Positions 12,134 to 26,825 of a DNA stretch of 64,000 bases are shown here, in pieces. Location of the stretch: contig NW_002060944.1 of assembly GCF_000150275.1 (NCBI RefSeq), positions 2,766,152-2,830,151 of the forward strand. The letters are read 5' to 3'. Each line of letters starts with the position of its first letter. Position 1 is the stretch's first letter. The translations under genes were made by a program, and so were the position numbers. Under the pieces are notes generated by a model, which saw only the letters and a program-made list of their open reading frames with translations, did no database searches and was not told where the DNA came from. This stretch comes from Trichoplax adhaerens (lineage: Eukaryota > Placozoa > Uniplacotomia > Trichoplacea > Trichoplacidae).

Positions 12134-15100
12134 ATGGCAGATAAGGAAGAAAATGGGACTAAATCCGACGCTACCTCTAGCGAAAATTTAATATCAGTAA
12201 TGACGAAAGAAATCAGTGATGATCAAGCTGATAGCCGTGCACCTATTGCTGACGAAGGCGCTACCAGTATGTATTATTAGCATCATTTTTAATAAATCGC
12301 ACTCTGACTTTTATGCTTGACCAAAATATACGGTCTCTTCTAAGTACTCTCCTATACTTGATTATATTTTGCAATACTACACATCCTACTTTGCTTTACA
12401 TTGTTTCGTTCTTGCTTAATAAATCTAAATTCATTTGTTCTAACTTTTGACAATATGAGACATCAACTGCATTTTTTCTTAGTAAATCGAGTTCTTATGA
12501 TGTATGCTTCGCATGCCATTTATTGAAACTCATATGTAATCTTATGCAGCAGTGAGTACATCATTAAAAGAAAAGAATGAACCATTAAATTATTGTTTTA
12601 ATAAACTGATTCCAAATAGTTGTAATTAATATTGTCAAAGGTCCTTTTCAATCAGTTATTTATTGATTATACTTATCTATGTAAATGGAAGCTAATCTTT
12701 AATTTGATGCGAACGTGATTAAATTAGGCAACGAGGATCCGCCTTCAAATCAATTTAATATGAACACAGTACTGGAGCCAACTTTTGCCAAAACTGGTAT
12801 AAATATTAGCTAACAATGAAAATTATTAAAAGCTGACTTTAGTAACATGCTATGCTTTAAATGATAATGTAAGCAGTATCCATTATGAATTGAAAGCGTT
12901 CGTGCATGCTATAATTGTACTTGTCATATATGCCAAAGTGTACTATTTTAAATATTTCCTCTTTATGCTAAAAAAATACAGCAACAAATTCGGATGGCCC
13001 GTCGACAACAACCCTTCAACAGTCAGTAACACCTGAGCATTTGATCGCATCTAATATTTCTGAAAGTTCAGAAGCACCCAAAGCTTCTAAAGAATCAGAG
13101 ACGCAGGATACCACTTATGAAATATTTGAAGGTTTGACTTGCCTTGGATCATCAACAGTTAATGCTCCGAAAAGTGAAACTGAAGCTCAACGGGTTATGG
13201 CAACCATGAGAGAAAATTCCGCCAAAGCTATCGAAGTACAGTAACTAAAGAAAATTTGATACTCCTAGTAAATATTAAAAATACAAATTCTCATCAAAAA
13301 TATATTACTTATCTGATTGGCAGGTCAATCTATCCGTGCCAAGTGATGTTAAGGGTTCCGTTGCTTTATTAGATCCTATAACTGGATCTGAAATTTGCAG
13401 TTATCCAGTCACTAGAATTTTATTTTGCGCCCGTGGTAACCCAAAAGCAGCAGAAAAAGACTGTTTCTCGTTCAGTTCTACGTATCAAAAGACGGAAATA
13501 TTTTACATCCATGTATTCCAATGTACAAATCAGTCTTTGGTAACACTAAATTCATATAACACACCACTAGATTACGACTAGGTAGACTTCACGACTCATG
13601 AAATAAAATTTTCTTTCAAATACAGGCCGAAAAGGTTTTAAAGGCTTTAGGAAATGCATTTCGAAACATGGATGTAAGCTTATTTAATCACGCTCTAATT
13701 ATACCCTTATCACCGTTTATTTACATATTTATCCGTTAATACAGGTACAAAACTCGCCAAATTCCGATCAAGATAATCCCAACATTACTTCTTTTAGTTT
13801 TCAATTCGATATTACATTAGATGTCTTGGAAAAGGACGAAGGCATATTCCGGCCTGTACCACGAGAAAGTGGAGTTTTTAAGATTAGAGAGAATCGTTTC
13901 AAGCAATTTTCTGCTATATTGAAGCAAATAAGTGGACCAACGAATGTTAACATTATAAAGTACTCAGAAATCTATTTAAAATTATCACCTGGATTTTGCA
14001 TGTATTGGTATCTTCTCATTCTTATCATCTTTACGCGCCTAAAAATTTAGATGCATGGGGCTATTACTATGCCCGGGACCGGCACAATTAGCTAAAACCG
14101 AGAAATTATTTCCTATGAATGAGGTAGAGATAGGTTTGAATCACACATTTATTTCATATTTCAATCAAAATACAAATACCTACCTAAATTTCTTTCAGAT
14201 TTATTTTAAAATAAATAATGGGAACAAAAACTATGAAGTAATTGGAGTTTGGAATCCTGAAACGTTGTTTAATGTCAATTCAATCAACGCAAAAACTCCC
14301 AAAGGTGACACCAAACACTTATGCGAGTATACTGAAGGCGAAAAATTCAGCTAGTATTATGTTGAAATATTAACTTTATTTTGTACTTATAGGCATGCAA
14401 GTTTATGCAACGCTTGCAATGGATGTCGTGTTTGATAGAGTATTAGAGCCAGTACGGTTATTATGGTCAGTCCAATTATTACATTGTTGGAATGGTATGC
14501 TGTAACGTTATCTTATAATTTAATGGATAACCTGTTATAGGGATATAAAATTAAAAGTTTATGAACGACTTGAAATTGTACCAGAATCTGACAGAATGAC
14601 ACGTCATTCCGAAAGCTTCATGATTCAAGTTAAGAAGGTATTTTAGAAATAGATTACAAAAAAACTATTGAAGCTTTGTATATTCTATTCAGATGACAGA
14701 TTATTTAGAGTGTGAAATGTTTAACGGTACTATTGATTTAAAATTATCATCACGCCCATACTATAATATAAAATTATTTCTCATATATGTTATACAGATG
14801 CCTCATCAGGAAGGCATTAAAGGTAACTATCGTGTAACCGGGACACAGCGTATATGCGTAGGCTTGAGTATAAATAATACTAGCCAACAAAATGAAGATC
14901 TAAATTCAGGTATAAAGATTAATATATCGATTGATGTAAATATTATTGTGTGTCTTGTAAGTGATGTCTTGATTTAAATTTCTACTGTAGGAAATTCAGA
15001 TGATGAAACTGTTTTATCTGGTAGTGGCAACGTACAACAGGACTGCAGTGATAATGCATTAATTGACTGGTCAGAAGTTTTGACTAGATGGACAAATACT

Positions 15101-17776
15101 AAGTCGCGCCCTAAAGAATTAATACAGCTTGTTAGAAAGGTAACTGCTAATTATGGTACTACAGTCATAAACTGATAGCTAACTTTTTGTTGTTAATAGC
15201 TATGCATTACCCACTGTAGGTTATTTGTAATTGTGCATGTATAACTTTGAAATTAGGGTATTCCGGAACCTTTGAGGGGTCAGGTGTGGCAAATGCTAGC
15301 CGGTATCGTTGAAAATACCGATTTGCTGCAAACATATTCACATCTGTTAACAAAGGTAAAACGAAATCCTATTTAATCAAGCTATTTAATAAGCATAGAA
15401 CTAGAGTATGTTGTATTTTATTCGTATAATAGGAATCTCCTTCCGAAAAAACGATCCTTGTCGATCTCGGACGAACATTTCCGGCTCATCCAATGTTTAA
15501 AGATCAAGATGGAGAAGGACAATCAAATTTATATAGGATTTGTAAAGTAAGAAATTTGCGAAATATCTTTCTATCAATGTATTAATAGCTAATGGCTTTA
15601 TGCAAATTATGTAACCGTACAGGCATATTCAGTGTACGATGAAGAAGTTGGATATTGCCAGGGCCTATCTTTCCTCGTAGCTGTATTAATTTTGCATGTA
15701 CGTGAGTGCTATAAAATGAGAGGTATATTGTTTGTTTTTCAGGAGAAGTGAATATCTAATCGTTGAACTTATTTAATTAGATGCCTGAAGAGCAAGCTTT
15801 TTGTGTATTAGTAAAGATAATGTATACAGATGGCTTACGAGATTTGTTTAGATTAAACTTTGAACAACTACATATCAAATTTTTTCAATTAGAAAAGCTA
15901 CTGGAGGTATATCATCATAACATTAGAACTTACTTAACTATTACATTCATATCAAAATTAACACCTTCTTCTATTTACAACAAGAAAATGCTACCAGATC
16001 TGTATTATCATTTCCAAGGCAACAGAGTAGAAGCTCATATGTACGCATCGCAATGGTTTTTAACGCTTTTTACAGCCAAGTTTCCTTTAGCAGTTTCATA
16101 TCATGTTATGGATATGTTTCTTTGTGAGGTTTGCACAGCATAAATATATAGCATGAATACTGTATTTTTTAGCAATGTAGAAAACCTTATAAGAATAAGC
16201 TCCTTACTCGGAATGTTTTACCATAATTGACTTTTTACTACTATAGGGCATGGAAGTATTATTCCGAGTTGCAATTACGATTTTAAAGGTAAAATATGGC
16301 CGTTAAATATAATTGTATCCGTCTGAGCATATATTAACTAAGATTTCAATTTAGCATATATCCAAGGAACTTCTATTGTTGGATTTTGAGGGAATTATGA
16401 AACACTTTCGAGTTACTTTACCAAAAAAATGCTTATCAGAGGAATTTTGTTCTCGAGTTCTACTTGACTGCGGGAGAGTCAAGGTTAGTATTTCTTATGT
16501 TATGGTCGTAAGGTATCATTACTAAAATGATAAATCTGTAACCATTTGAAGATTGATAGTAAGAAATTACGCAAATACGAAAAAGAATATTACATTTTAA
16601 AAGAATTACGTGAAGAAGAAGATCCAGTCATGGTTTTAGAGGTATTTTGATTCCTAATTAATTTCACGCTAATTCGATTGCTCCTTAAGTGTATGTATGC
16701 ATATTGTACTAGAAAATTTCTTTTCCAATGACAGGAAAAGAATAGATATCTCATGAGAAGTATTGCCAAAACAAGGCAAGAAAATGAATCATTAGGGCAG
16801 GAATTGACAATTTTAAAAACAATACATAATCAATCAACGGAAGAGGTTATCTGTTTAATTATAATTGTTAGAATTTTTAAGAATTGTACGAGTCAAATAT
16901 CGAAGAAATTAGATAATGTTATATTATCAGTAACTTTAATGGTGATTTAAAACTATTTCTGTAGGCGAAAGAAAATATGAGCTTAATGAATAAAGAGCTA
17001 ACTAGTTTGCAGTCTCAATATGCTGACTTAGATGAAGATAAACGTAGATTGCAAGCGGAAATTAAAGAGGTTTCTACATATATTAGTGATTACTTCCATT
17101 GATACGAAAGTTATCAGTACTTGTGTATTAATTTATTTAAATTACGCACATTCCTTTTTACAAGATTAAAGAATTATATCGGGATACTGTTGCCAAATCA
17201 AATGATGAAGCTAACCGACAAACTAATATTGTCAAGGAATATAAGCAGGTACGACCGTTCGAAATAAAATCATCTTTATCTGTTCATGCTTTTTATAAAT
17301 TATATAATTATTGCACATGCTCGATATCATCCATAATTATAATTTTGAATTTATTAGATATGCTCTCAGCTTCAAGATAGATTAGAGAAGCAAGAAAACG
17401 TTTATACAAAGCAAATTAAAACAATAAAAGTAAGCCTGAAAGATATGTTATTGTAAATTTCTTTCATAACCATTCACGTACCTTTTCTTAGGCAAAAATA
17501 TTAAAAAAGTACCCAGATTTGGCCGATAAAGTTGATGAAGAAATCGATAGTCTGGCAGATGAGAATGCAATTGGAGCGGATGATAAAAGCAAAAGTTACA
17601 CAGAATTAGGTGCGTTGGAAGAGAAATTTAGGAAAATGGAGGTTGATTATGCTCATACGAAACTAGAATTGGTTGCAAAGGAGTGCAAAATACAAGAATT
17701 GGAGCATCAATTGTCTGGATTAGAAGTAACCCTTGCAAAGCACGGCAGTAACTGGTTCGCAAAGTGGAAAAAGTAA
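12134..17776 (+). CDS. RABGAP1: RABGAP1-type Rab GTPase-activating protein (PTB-DUF3694-TBC-coiled coil)
   Basis: Twenty-five exons: 12134-12266, 12728-12796, 12982-13235, 13324-13539, 13626-13673, 13745-13959, 14051-14123, 14199-14304, 14393-14465, 14541-14637, 14798-14909, 14991-15139, 15257-15355, 15433-15546, 15623-15697, 15781-15906, 15985-16128, 16247-16288, 16355-16483, 16552-16641, 16735-16845, 16965-17069, 17165-17248, 17358-17429, 17492-17776. Exon 11 may instead start at 14693; both stay in frame, giving about 1,006 or 1,041 aa (human RABGAP1 1,069). Domains in order: a Ser/Thr-rich N-terminus, a PTB domain ([16 protein letters not shown]), the kinesin-like DUF3694 domain (GVWNPE), a TBC domain, and a coiled-coil C-terminus ending in [10 protein letters not shown]. 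Both TBC catalytic fingers are present: Arg in [10 protein letters not shown] and Gln in GYCQG. The family stimulates GTP hydrolysis by Rabs at endosomes and Golgi. Confidence 0.95.
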
Positions 17777-18446
17777 TACTCGCTAATATGGATTTAAATT
17801 CTATGAATAAGCGTAATTTAATCTAATATCTAGGATCCATTATTTGGGACTGCCGAAAACGTTTAGAATCGAATAGTAATATATGGATTTTTCAATTATT
17901 TTGCCCAGTTAGATGTTCGATGTGCTTGCAACTTTGAAACAAGTTAAAAAAATGTGTAATATATTTGCGCTAGTGAATTGACATTTACCTAATTAAAGAA
18001 AACTAAATCGTCGCTTTAAAATGATACTGGATGTTAAATCATAACCGTTTAAAATGGTCTTATTTTATCCTACTTGAAATTGCTGCTATATTTTGTAAAC
18101 CATAAAATCACCGCACTGGATGCTGCGATCTAGATAAAGTATATCATTTGCAAATTTATGTATCGTTTTTTAAATGTGTTCTTGCATATGTATATAAATA
18201 TGGAATACATCGTGACTGTAATTGTATCTTATAGTAGAAGCATCAGCATGTAAAATATATATATACAATCAAGTGAAGAAATATAGTAAAGATGATATTG
18301 AACGAACTTTTTATTTTTTAAACTTTGCAATGAACGTTAACAAGTTTATCGCTACGTATAGGTCATTTATAAATCCAATCACCACGAAATTGCAATTACT
18401 AATAATCTACTTGGAAATGCATTTACGAAGAGTCTAATTATATTTA
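17777..18446. other. Convergent 3' UTR region
   Basis: AT-rich DNA between the stop codons of RABGAP1 (+) and the EGF gene (-). A minus-strand AATAAA at 18310-18315, about 130 nt past the EGF gene stop, is its likely poly(A) signal. An open frame at 18222-18437 (+) looks like chance. Confidence 0.55.
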
Positions 18447-21035
18447 TTAGTATTTGTAGACTTTTCCACTCTTAATTATTTTAATCTTCTTCCCACGATT
18501 CAACCGAGAAAAACTATGATGACCTAAATTGCCGTGTGAGTAAAAATCGCCGAAAGGTAGTCCTTTAAATTGCGAAAACCCACCGAATCTTCCTCTGTTC
18601 CGATCTAAAGTTTTTTACAAATTCATAGGAGTAAATGTCTATCAATTATAATGCTTTTATGTCTTCAGTTGCAGTACGCACGAATCATGTTTAAAAATGA
18701 GGATGCATTTCATAGCTATTTATGGCTCTAACCTGAACAGGTCGGACCAGTGAAACCGTTTCGGCATTTGCATTCGCCAGTCTGAGCATTGCAATCACCA
18801 TGTTTGCAACTACAGCGGAATTCGCAGTCCGGCCCAAAGTTACCCTTCGAGCATGCTGTATAGAAATATAATTTATTAAATTAGACAAATTTATTCTAAT
18901 TTCTACGTTTAAGTTAAAAAATAATGAAACGGCCAATTAAGTGTATTGTAGTGAAAAGTAATAATGAACATGAAGATTAGAAGACAAATTCCATTTTTAA
19001 AGTATTTTATGTATTGATAACTTACGTGTATTGCAATTAGCTCCCATGTATCCAGCTCTACATTTGCATAGACCATCAGTTGGATTGCAGAAATCGCCAC
19101 GCCCAACATCACATTTACATATTGACTGACAATTAAGACCGTATCTATTCAAGCCACAATCTAGTCGATTACATGAATTTAATTTATCATCAGTGAACTA
19201 TAATTGTATACGTTCGGGAAATTGGTTGTAAGCTGTTTTAAAATAACTTAGTTTTCAGACTAGTAGCTGCTAAGGCCACGCCATAATGACACAATTACTA
19301 ATATACGCGAGTACTGTATATATTAATTAGTATTCATCCAGCTTACTTCTCGAACATTTTGGACCAGTTAAACCAGGTGGACAGTCACAAGTCCCAGTAA
19401 CATGATCACACTCGATAACATCTCCGTTACCATTTGTGTTGCAGTCGCAAATTTGCAAACAGTCACGTCCAAAGCGTCCTTTAGGGCATTGCTGTTCACA
19501 TACAGTACCGATATAACCATCTTTGCAAATACATCGACCAGTTTCTGGATCACAAGAGCCGTCATTTTGGCAATCTGGGCAACTATTGCTGCATCCAGGA
19601 CCCCATCGTTCAGGATCGCATCCTACAGGAAGGACAAGATTCATCGTACATGTTACATAACCACGTAATTTAAATTAAATCACTGGCGACTGATTAAGAT
19701 ACTTGTAGCTACCCAATACTGTAGTCGATGAAAGTAATAAAAACGAAAGTTTCATTGTGATGATACAAATAATTGTATAGTACAGTCTAATACTAGTTAT
19801 AATGGTTGCAAGAACCTGTAGTGTAGTATCCTTTAGGCCATTGACAATTTGAAATATCAACTGTATCAATATTATATCTACCCAATTTCATAAGGTAATG
19901 TAATCCGTTTAAAGCATAGAATAGTTATTTTACTTTTAATGTACTGGAATAGAAAAGTGAACATTTCAACTTAAATTGCTATTCTGGGTGGTATACCTAT
20001 ATTTTAACGGAAGCTAGAATAATTAACTGTTATAATTAAAATGTAAGAATAAATTTATTATCATTGCTTAAGCATGAAATACCATAAAGTACGACACTTA
20101 TCTATCCAGAGAATACACGCATGTTCTGGTTGATATACTGCATTATATAAGATTATTAATACTATAATTAATTTAAGAGAATTTTATGTGCACTATTTCT
20201 ACTACTGTCCTTATTTTTAGAACTTATAACTCATAATAAGACTACTTAATTATTTTAAATTGGACTCTCATAAACTTCATCTTTAATTTGATGTGAATCT
20301 GCCTCTAAGAAGAATTAAAAGGGCTTGTAATCACTATTCCAGTTATAAAAACCAAATATAACCTCTAATACAGTAACATCAAAGCATTGAGCCATAAGCA
20401 GCAGCAATACCGTACTTAAGCCAATTACAAGTATAACAGCTGCAACTCACAAATGATCCAAGCTATGGTAATATCCTCGTAAAATTGAAAAGATAGAACA
20501 TTTATAAGTCAATGCAGTGGTACTTACGCTGACTGCAGTCTGTTCCATGGTAGCCAGCGATAGTTGAACAATCACAATCTCCAGTAATAGCATTACATAA
20601 AGCATTATTAGCACAAGGGCAGGAACTACGACATTGATCACCAAACGAACGACCAGAGCAGCCAATTCCACATGCAATTCCAGTGAAGCCAGAAGAACAC
20701 TCGCATACCCCAGTGACTGCATCACATTCGGCCTTATTAAAGCACTGGCAGGCTTGACGACAACCTTTGCCAAAAAATCCATTAGAGCATTTATTTTCAC
20801 AACGGACACCGATGTAACCAGCGGGACAATCACATCTTCCATTACTACAAAATCCCCCATTTTGGCAGTTGCAGTTGTCGAAGTCATTATCGTTACCATT
20901 TTGACTATCTTGACTAAAATATCCATCGTTATAAATTGATAATCCATTGCCATTTCCATAGCCATAATAACTTTTACATTGTACTACAGCTATGCATAGA
21001 AATAAAATTGTTAAACTAATAAGGATCTTAGCCAT
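18447..21035 (-). CDS. Secreted MEGF-like protein with about seven EGF modules
   Basis: Five minus-strand exons: 20528-21035, 19347-19622, 19026-19160, 18733-18855, 18447-18604; total 1200 nt, 399 aa. Every intron is phase 1, the classic arrangement for shuffled EGF modules. A clear signal peptide (MAKILISLTILFLC, cut near VVQC) is followed by a Gly/Tyr/Asn-rich stretch and about seven eight-cysteine EGF modules of the MEGF10/SREC/laminin type (for example CDCPAGYIGVRC, CECSSGFTGIAC, CICKDGYIGTVC, CKCRAGYMGANC). The last exon encodes a 52-residue Cys-free tail rich in Gly, Phe and basic residues (NRGKKIKIIKSGKVYKY). There is no membrane segment and no EMI domain, so I infer a secreted or matrix protein. 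No clear orthologue is recognised. Confidence 0.87.
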
Positions 21036-24000
21036 AATGGTCGAAAGTAGTTTTTTAATAATGAACGATTTCCAAAATATAAGGTCAGTAATAAACTTTC
21101 AAAAGATTACTTCTACAGCGTAAAGCTCCGGGATTTTTATACCTCTTCCATGGTGCAATTTCAACATGACAAGATTGAAAAAATTTAATGCAATTGCCAT
21201 AACACCTTTCAGTCTGTTTTCTCAACTCTTTTGTAATTTGAATCAGGTATTAAACATACGAAATTTATTTTACACAATATTTATATTATAAGAAAGTGGT
21301 ACTATCACAATATTAAGCAGCCCAATTGCTTATCACCTGAATTGTTTATGGCTCAAGCGTATCTGTAAGAAATACTTGATAATTATTATTTAGCAGTTAT
21401 TCTTTTAACGGTTAATAGATTGCGAAAGAGAAGCGCTATTTTAACTGAAATGGATTAGAATTAGTGCTGACTAAATGATATTAACCGTGATGTATCAGGT
21501 TTATTATTCTCACGAATGAAAAGTGGATATGAAACCAGGTATATGTGGTATTATTCGATAATAATTAAGCTGCATATTTTTCCGATAGTTTTACAGCTCA
21601 TGCGGTCATGCTCAAAATCATATAATGAAAGAATTAGTTAAAAGAGACTTTCTGACTAGCAAGTTCAGCTGTAATATTAAAGTAGAGACACGTACAAAGA
21701 AATTTTCCAGTGTAGCCGCTACGGTACATCAAATTATATTGCGTTGCTCTCATTTTGTTAAATTATTTATAAAAAATATATACTGGAACGCTGAGTCTGT
21801 TCCGTAGAGATTTGATTTTATTCTATAATATCATCAATTATCCATGTGTGAATCATTGTGACGGTTATCACAACATTTAGCGGTACTGCTGTAACTAACT
21901 AATCATTTTTACTTCATCAGGGCCATTAAGCTATTTCGAAATCAAATAATTTCAATTATACCACCCTAATTAATTTCGACTTACATGTTATAATTGTTCC
22001 AGTTTGATATCTCAAATATATCTGTTAACACTACTTTCCGATATCGCGCAAAGTAACAACTCGTATTTACGTGCAGACTTAATCAAATGAAGTCGCAAAA
22101 TTATAGTTGTTATTCGAAATACTGATACTGACTTATTAATAAACTCATTCTTCCGATCTGCTATAGCAAGAAAACAATTTATCTTTTTCTCTATTATCAT
22201 TATCGATGTGAATCAAATAATTTAATAGCTTATTCAAATAAAATTATCGCTTCCTTATTAGTAATTACTGTACATAAAGATTTTTGTAACCGATTTTTAT
22301 GCGAATAAATAATTCATTGCAAAATTATTCTTATATTATAATGATAGTAAAGCATACGATATTGCTACGAGACTAAAGACATGGTGATTATGGTGCTCCG
22401 TAAAGGTGTAACTTTGTCTTTGCGAGAAAAACAGACAATTAATACATAAAATTAATTTACAAGGACAAAATGACACTATTTTCCCGTATATATTATATAC
22501 AATATATATTTTTGAGGTATCACTCTGTTACCACAAAGATAGAGCAGTATGAGATTGACACATTAAAGATTGAAAGTAATTCTCTTTAATATTACGGTTA
22601 ATCTCATATGAGTAATGAATCCAGAATCACCACACTTAATGAGAATTCCGATTATTAACTGAAGCGCAAGTATCATTTGCTTTATTAGTCCCCTGACGTC
22701 CACTGTGATTTAAGAATTCGATATACTGTATCAAAGACTACTGAAAAAGAGAATCTGTTTTCCAGTAGTCCTTATCTGTGTCGCAACCCTTTTCAAAAAA
22801 ATCAAATTGCAGCTCTTAACTGAAATAAGGTTACAGTAATTCATTATCCATTTAAAATTGCAAGAGTTGCTTCATCATGCCACTTTATAATTGTAAATGA
22901 ATACGTAATGTGCAAGCTTACCTTTAATTACATTCGAGGTGCTAAAATAATGCCTATGCTCTAAAATACGATTTCAGCTAATTTTGTGAGATATGATGAT
23001 AAATTTTTACTGACAATAAACGTCCTACGAACTCTATTTTTAATGCGATGTAACACTATTAAATTAATTTGATGTTGGTTTCTAACTTCACCAGAAACTT
23101 TTTAGAAATACTTTAATCGTAGAAATACATAGAAAGATTCGTTCGTAAATAAAACTGTTCTTAGCTGTCGTAGGAAGCTTACAGTTGAATAATAGAACTC
23201 ATTGTTGTACGCAAGGATTGTGCTGGACAAGGTGGTTTAATATATCTCCTATGTAGATTCCGCAGTCTGCGGCGTATAATGCTGGTATCCTAACAGTATT
23301 TAGGATTTAAAGGCTATGTATCTTCCGAAACTGAGATATAAGATTATGTAGAAATTTAGGCCACAATGGCTAGAATTAACTCAATTTAAAAATTATAATA
23401 TTTTGGTATATGATACCCTGTATCCAATCTGTTATCTATGACAGAGGAAGCATTCAATAATAGTTAATTTTATTTTACCTTTTGTTACACTAACTAATTT
23501 GTAATTTAAATAAATTAGTTTTGGTCTACAATTTTATGTATAAAGCTAAGTTAATATCGTACTTCGATTCCTAATCGGTATAGAAAAGCTCATATTAGTT
23601 CATAGTCAGTTTTATTAGACTTAAAAGTTAATCAACGTTTTCTTTTTCATAAGAATCCAATACCAATTCATTTGAGTACTAATTAAAGAATTATTCGCTA
23701 TTATCCATTAAAGGATATAAATTAATTTTAGTCATTATAATCCTATTTTGATAATAACCCAGGTAAAATTATCAAATTTAGGATTTGGATTAAGCTGTAT
23801 TTAACTCTATTAAATATTAGTAAGATATACGTAAGACAAACTATTTTGATTGCCACGATTCAGGCTAATCTTTATTTCAAATTGTAATATTGCAGTAGCA
23901 CATATTGAGTTAAAATTGGATACTTTACATGATAGATATCAGGGTCATTGCGCAAATATCTATACAAACTACTCCATTTATGCCCTTTGATGGTGTTTAT

Positions 24001-26251
24001 GATATTGAAAGAGGCAGTAATAATGATTACGAGAACCATGAGTCTATTATCAGTGCAGTGTATTTAGAATATACTGTAACTATATTCTACTCTTAAATAT
24101 AGACATGTTGTTTTGCTCTTATATTTAGATATATTTACAATCCGCTTACTTCACATTCATATATAGGCTACTGTATTTAGTTATTACAGTACTCGCTATT
24201 TTCTACTATCATCTGCTATTCTATAACCTGTTATGGTATATGTTGTATCTAATCCTACAATCATGTTCTCTGCATGTGTTCTAATGCCATAGTTATAAAT
24301 ACCGCCTTTTTCTGCCTTAGATTTCTTAAGTTGCATTATTAGTCACAGTTAGTATTCACACTTTACTCACGGCAGCTACCACGCTGACCTACCGTAATTA
24401 TCGCATTGTACCTAACTACTATCCACAATAAAGTATCCTCTTTTTCTTAAGCTCCTTGTGCAATTCTCTGCATGGCAACTAAAACCACATTATCTGACTC
24501 TTCGAACCCTCCATCACAATCAGTATCTAATTATAAAATTTTATTATGCTGCATGTATAATTACGCGTGTAACCTGACTTGATTTGAGCATTTAAATGAC
24601 CTTATAATTGGATGAAAACTGTAAAATTACTTGCCATAAGATTAAGAAGCTGTAGTATTTAAGCAAAATTTATGTCATACAGGTACCCTAAAATCGGGTT
24701 ATGATGTCAAATTATTATTAAGCTTACTCTCCAATAGGTGCTGATCTGCGTAATATTGTATGCTGTAAATGATTACGTTTAATTTAAAAAAATCTTATAT
24801 AAACCTAGAAATTTATTCAAACCTTATGGTTAATCGCCACAGTAAGTTATCAATTCTGAAATAATGTATTCGTAGATATCTATATTTCGACAAAGTAGCC
24901 AAGTGATTCGATCTGTTCATCCATGGAGAACTAATTTATCAAGTTGTCCATAAGATGGTTTGATTCCTATCACAATACTGCATTATGGTTAACAGCGTTA
25001 ATATTGCAAATCAAATTGCGAATCGGTATTATAGTAATATACAATAATTAGATTAAGTGTAATAACGCTATTTGCATATTACCCTATCCTAGCTATAATA
25101 TTACAGCGTAATTTAGCAGCCGTATAGCTATTTATTAAACTATGTCAAAAATAAATCTTGAAATAGTGAATGGTGATGATTGTTTTGAATGATGATAGTA
25201 TTAGTGACATTGCTGACATATTACTCGATTCCTGCTACAATATCACAGAATCGGTTAGTCATAAGAATGAATAACTGAAGTGCTACTAGTACGCCAGCAT
25301 CAATTCATTAAGGCACAGTTTGTCTAATTGGTGAATATAATTATATGTTACTCGTAATCATTAAAATATCTCTTCTAGTATTACAGGATGATTAAGTAAT
25401 GATTGCTACAAGTTTAATGATTTTATCTACTAAGATAGATTCCTTCAAATTTAGTCCTAAAACACAGGAAAGACACTGGTGTTTTAAGTATTGATTTAAC
25501 TTAGTATAATATAAACAGTAAGGCGCCATAAAACATATAATTAATAAGATAGCAATTGTGTACGTATGTATTCAGTTTGAGTACATACTTTTAATTGAAA
25601 AGCAATTCATTCAATTCATACAACATGCTAAGATGTAGCCATGGCTAATATTGGACGATATCGTCATCAACATGTTTATTCATTTTAAATTAGTCCAACT
25701 GTCACGACGTATCTTAAGCGTCAGGTTGTGATGATTACCATGACTACAGGCGTTACCATTGGCTATTGATGACAATAATTCATTGTTTTACAGCTAATTT
25801 CAAATATGAAATAATAATTATTGAAACGTCATAATACTATCTTCTCTTTTATTGTATGAGCAATCAAAAATAATACAAGATGATCAAACTGTAGAAAAAG
25901 AGAAGTATAGTTTGGTAAGTATATCAGTACAGTAATTGGTTGAAGTGAAAAAACAAGAGGAAATTCCATACTTAAAATTCCACCATTAGTGGAAGATAAA
26001 AAAAATTACTCTTAGATTATTATCAAGATCCATTAAATGTAATCTATCATCTCGCTAGATTAGTAGTTAGCTAATTTAACATTATGATAGAATCAAAATA
26101 ATAAAGGGAAAGATTAGAAGGAACATTTTATTACATCATTACAGGTTAGATAATATTTTAAATCTAGATAAGATATCATCGTCGGTATCTATTATAGTCC
26201 GTGCTGACATTTTGAAACTATTCTTATATTCTTGTTAAGTCTACTGATCGT
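21036..26251. other. 5.2 kb noncoding region between divergent EGF and Crumbs A genes
   Basis: I could not build any exon chain. The open frames at 21625-21807, 22012-22200 and a 55-codon one at 23929-24096 lack domains or supporting splice sites. A small stem-loop (GACTACTG/CAGTAGTC arms, 22736-22770) is present. It probably holds the 5' regulatory DNA of both flanking genes. Confidence 0.5.
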
Positions 26252-26261
26252 ATGTATTCTG
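26252..26261 (+). other. Candidate first coding exon of Crumbs A
   Basis: ATGTATTCTG followed by the donor GTAACC. Joined in phase 1 to 26826 it gives a start MYSAIKLFTSLLVCFI, a credible signal peptide. Another possible start is the ATG near 26649 (MYNTIDQLKL). The donor is only moderate, so this is tentative. Confidence 0.3.
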
Positions 26262-26825
26262 GTAACCGTATGAAAGAAGACTGTAATATTATCTTCTTTT
26301 CTTTTATACACACTTGGCTGATTCAACATCACGAACAGACTGTTACTTAATCATTGCAAGATTATTGTATATTAGCTGGCTAACAACATCAACTGATTAA
26401 TTGTTATTCCCAAAAGTTTCTTAGGTTATTTAGGTCAGATTAGATTTTACATAATTGATATGAATTGATCGTAATTATAGCCCATTTGGCAACTATTTTA
26501 ATTATTATCTATCGCTTAGTTAGATTTATAAGTAATGGCAACGATTACGAAATCAATAGCTACAACCGCAAGCATATTCATTATTCTCTCAGGTTTGCTT
26601 TAGTACCGGTGCATGTTGCATTTTGTAAGAATTTCAATCATTCTATAATGTACAATACGATTGATCAATTAAAATTAAGTTAAAGTGCAGATTTATATAC
26701 ATCGAATATTTAAATGTTGAAATTATACTATGTGATATTCTGCATTTCATATTTAAATCTTATTCTAAGAAGAGGCTAGTTGCAATATTCTCTTTTTTAA
26801 TACATTTTCGTCCTTTAAATCTTAG

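Noticed and set aside
23929-24096. 55-codon ATG frame in the noncoding region
   Set aside because: Length expected by chance; no signal peptide, domain or neighbouring exon.
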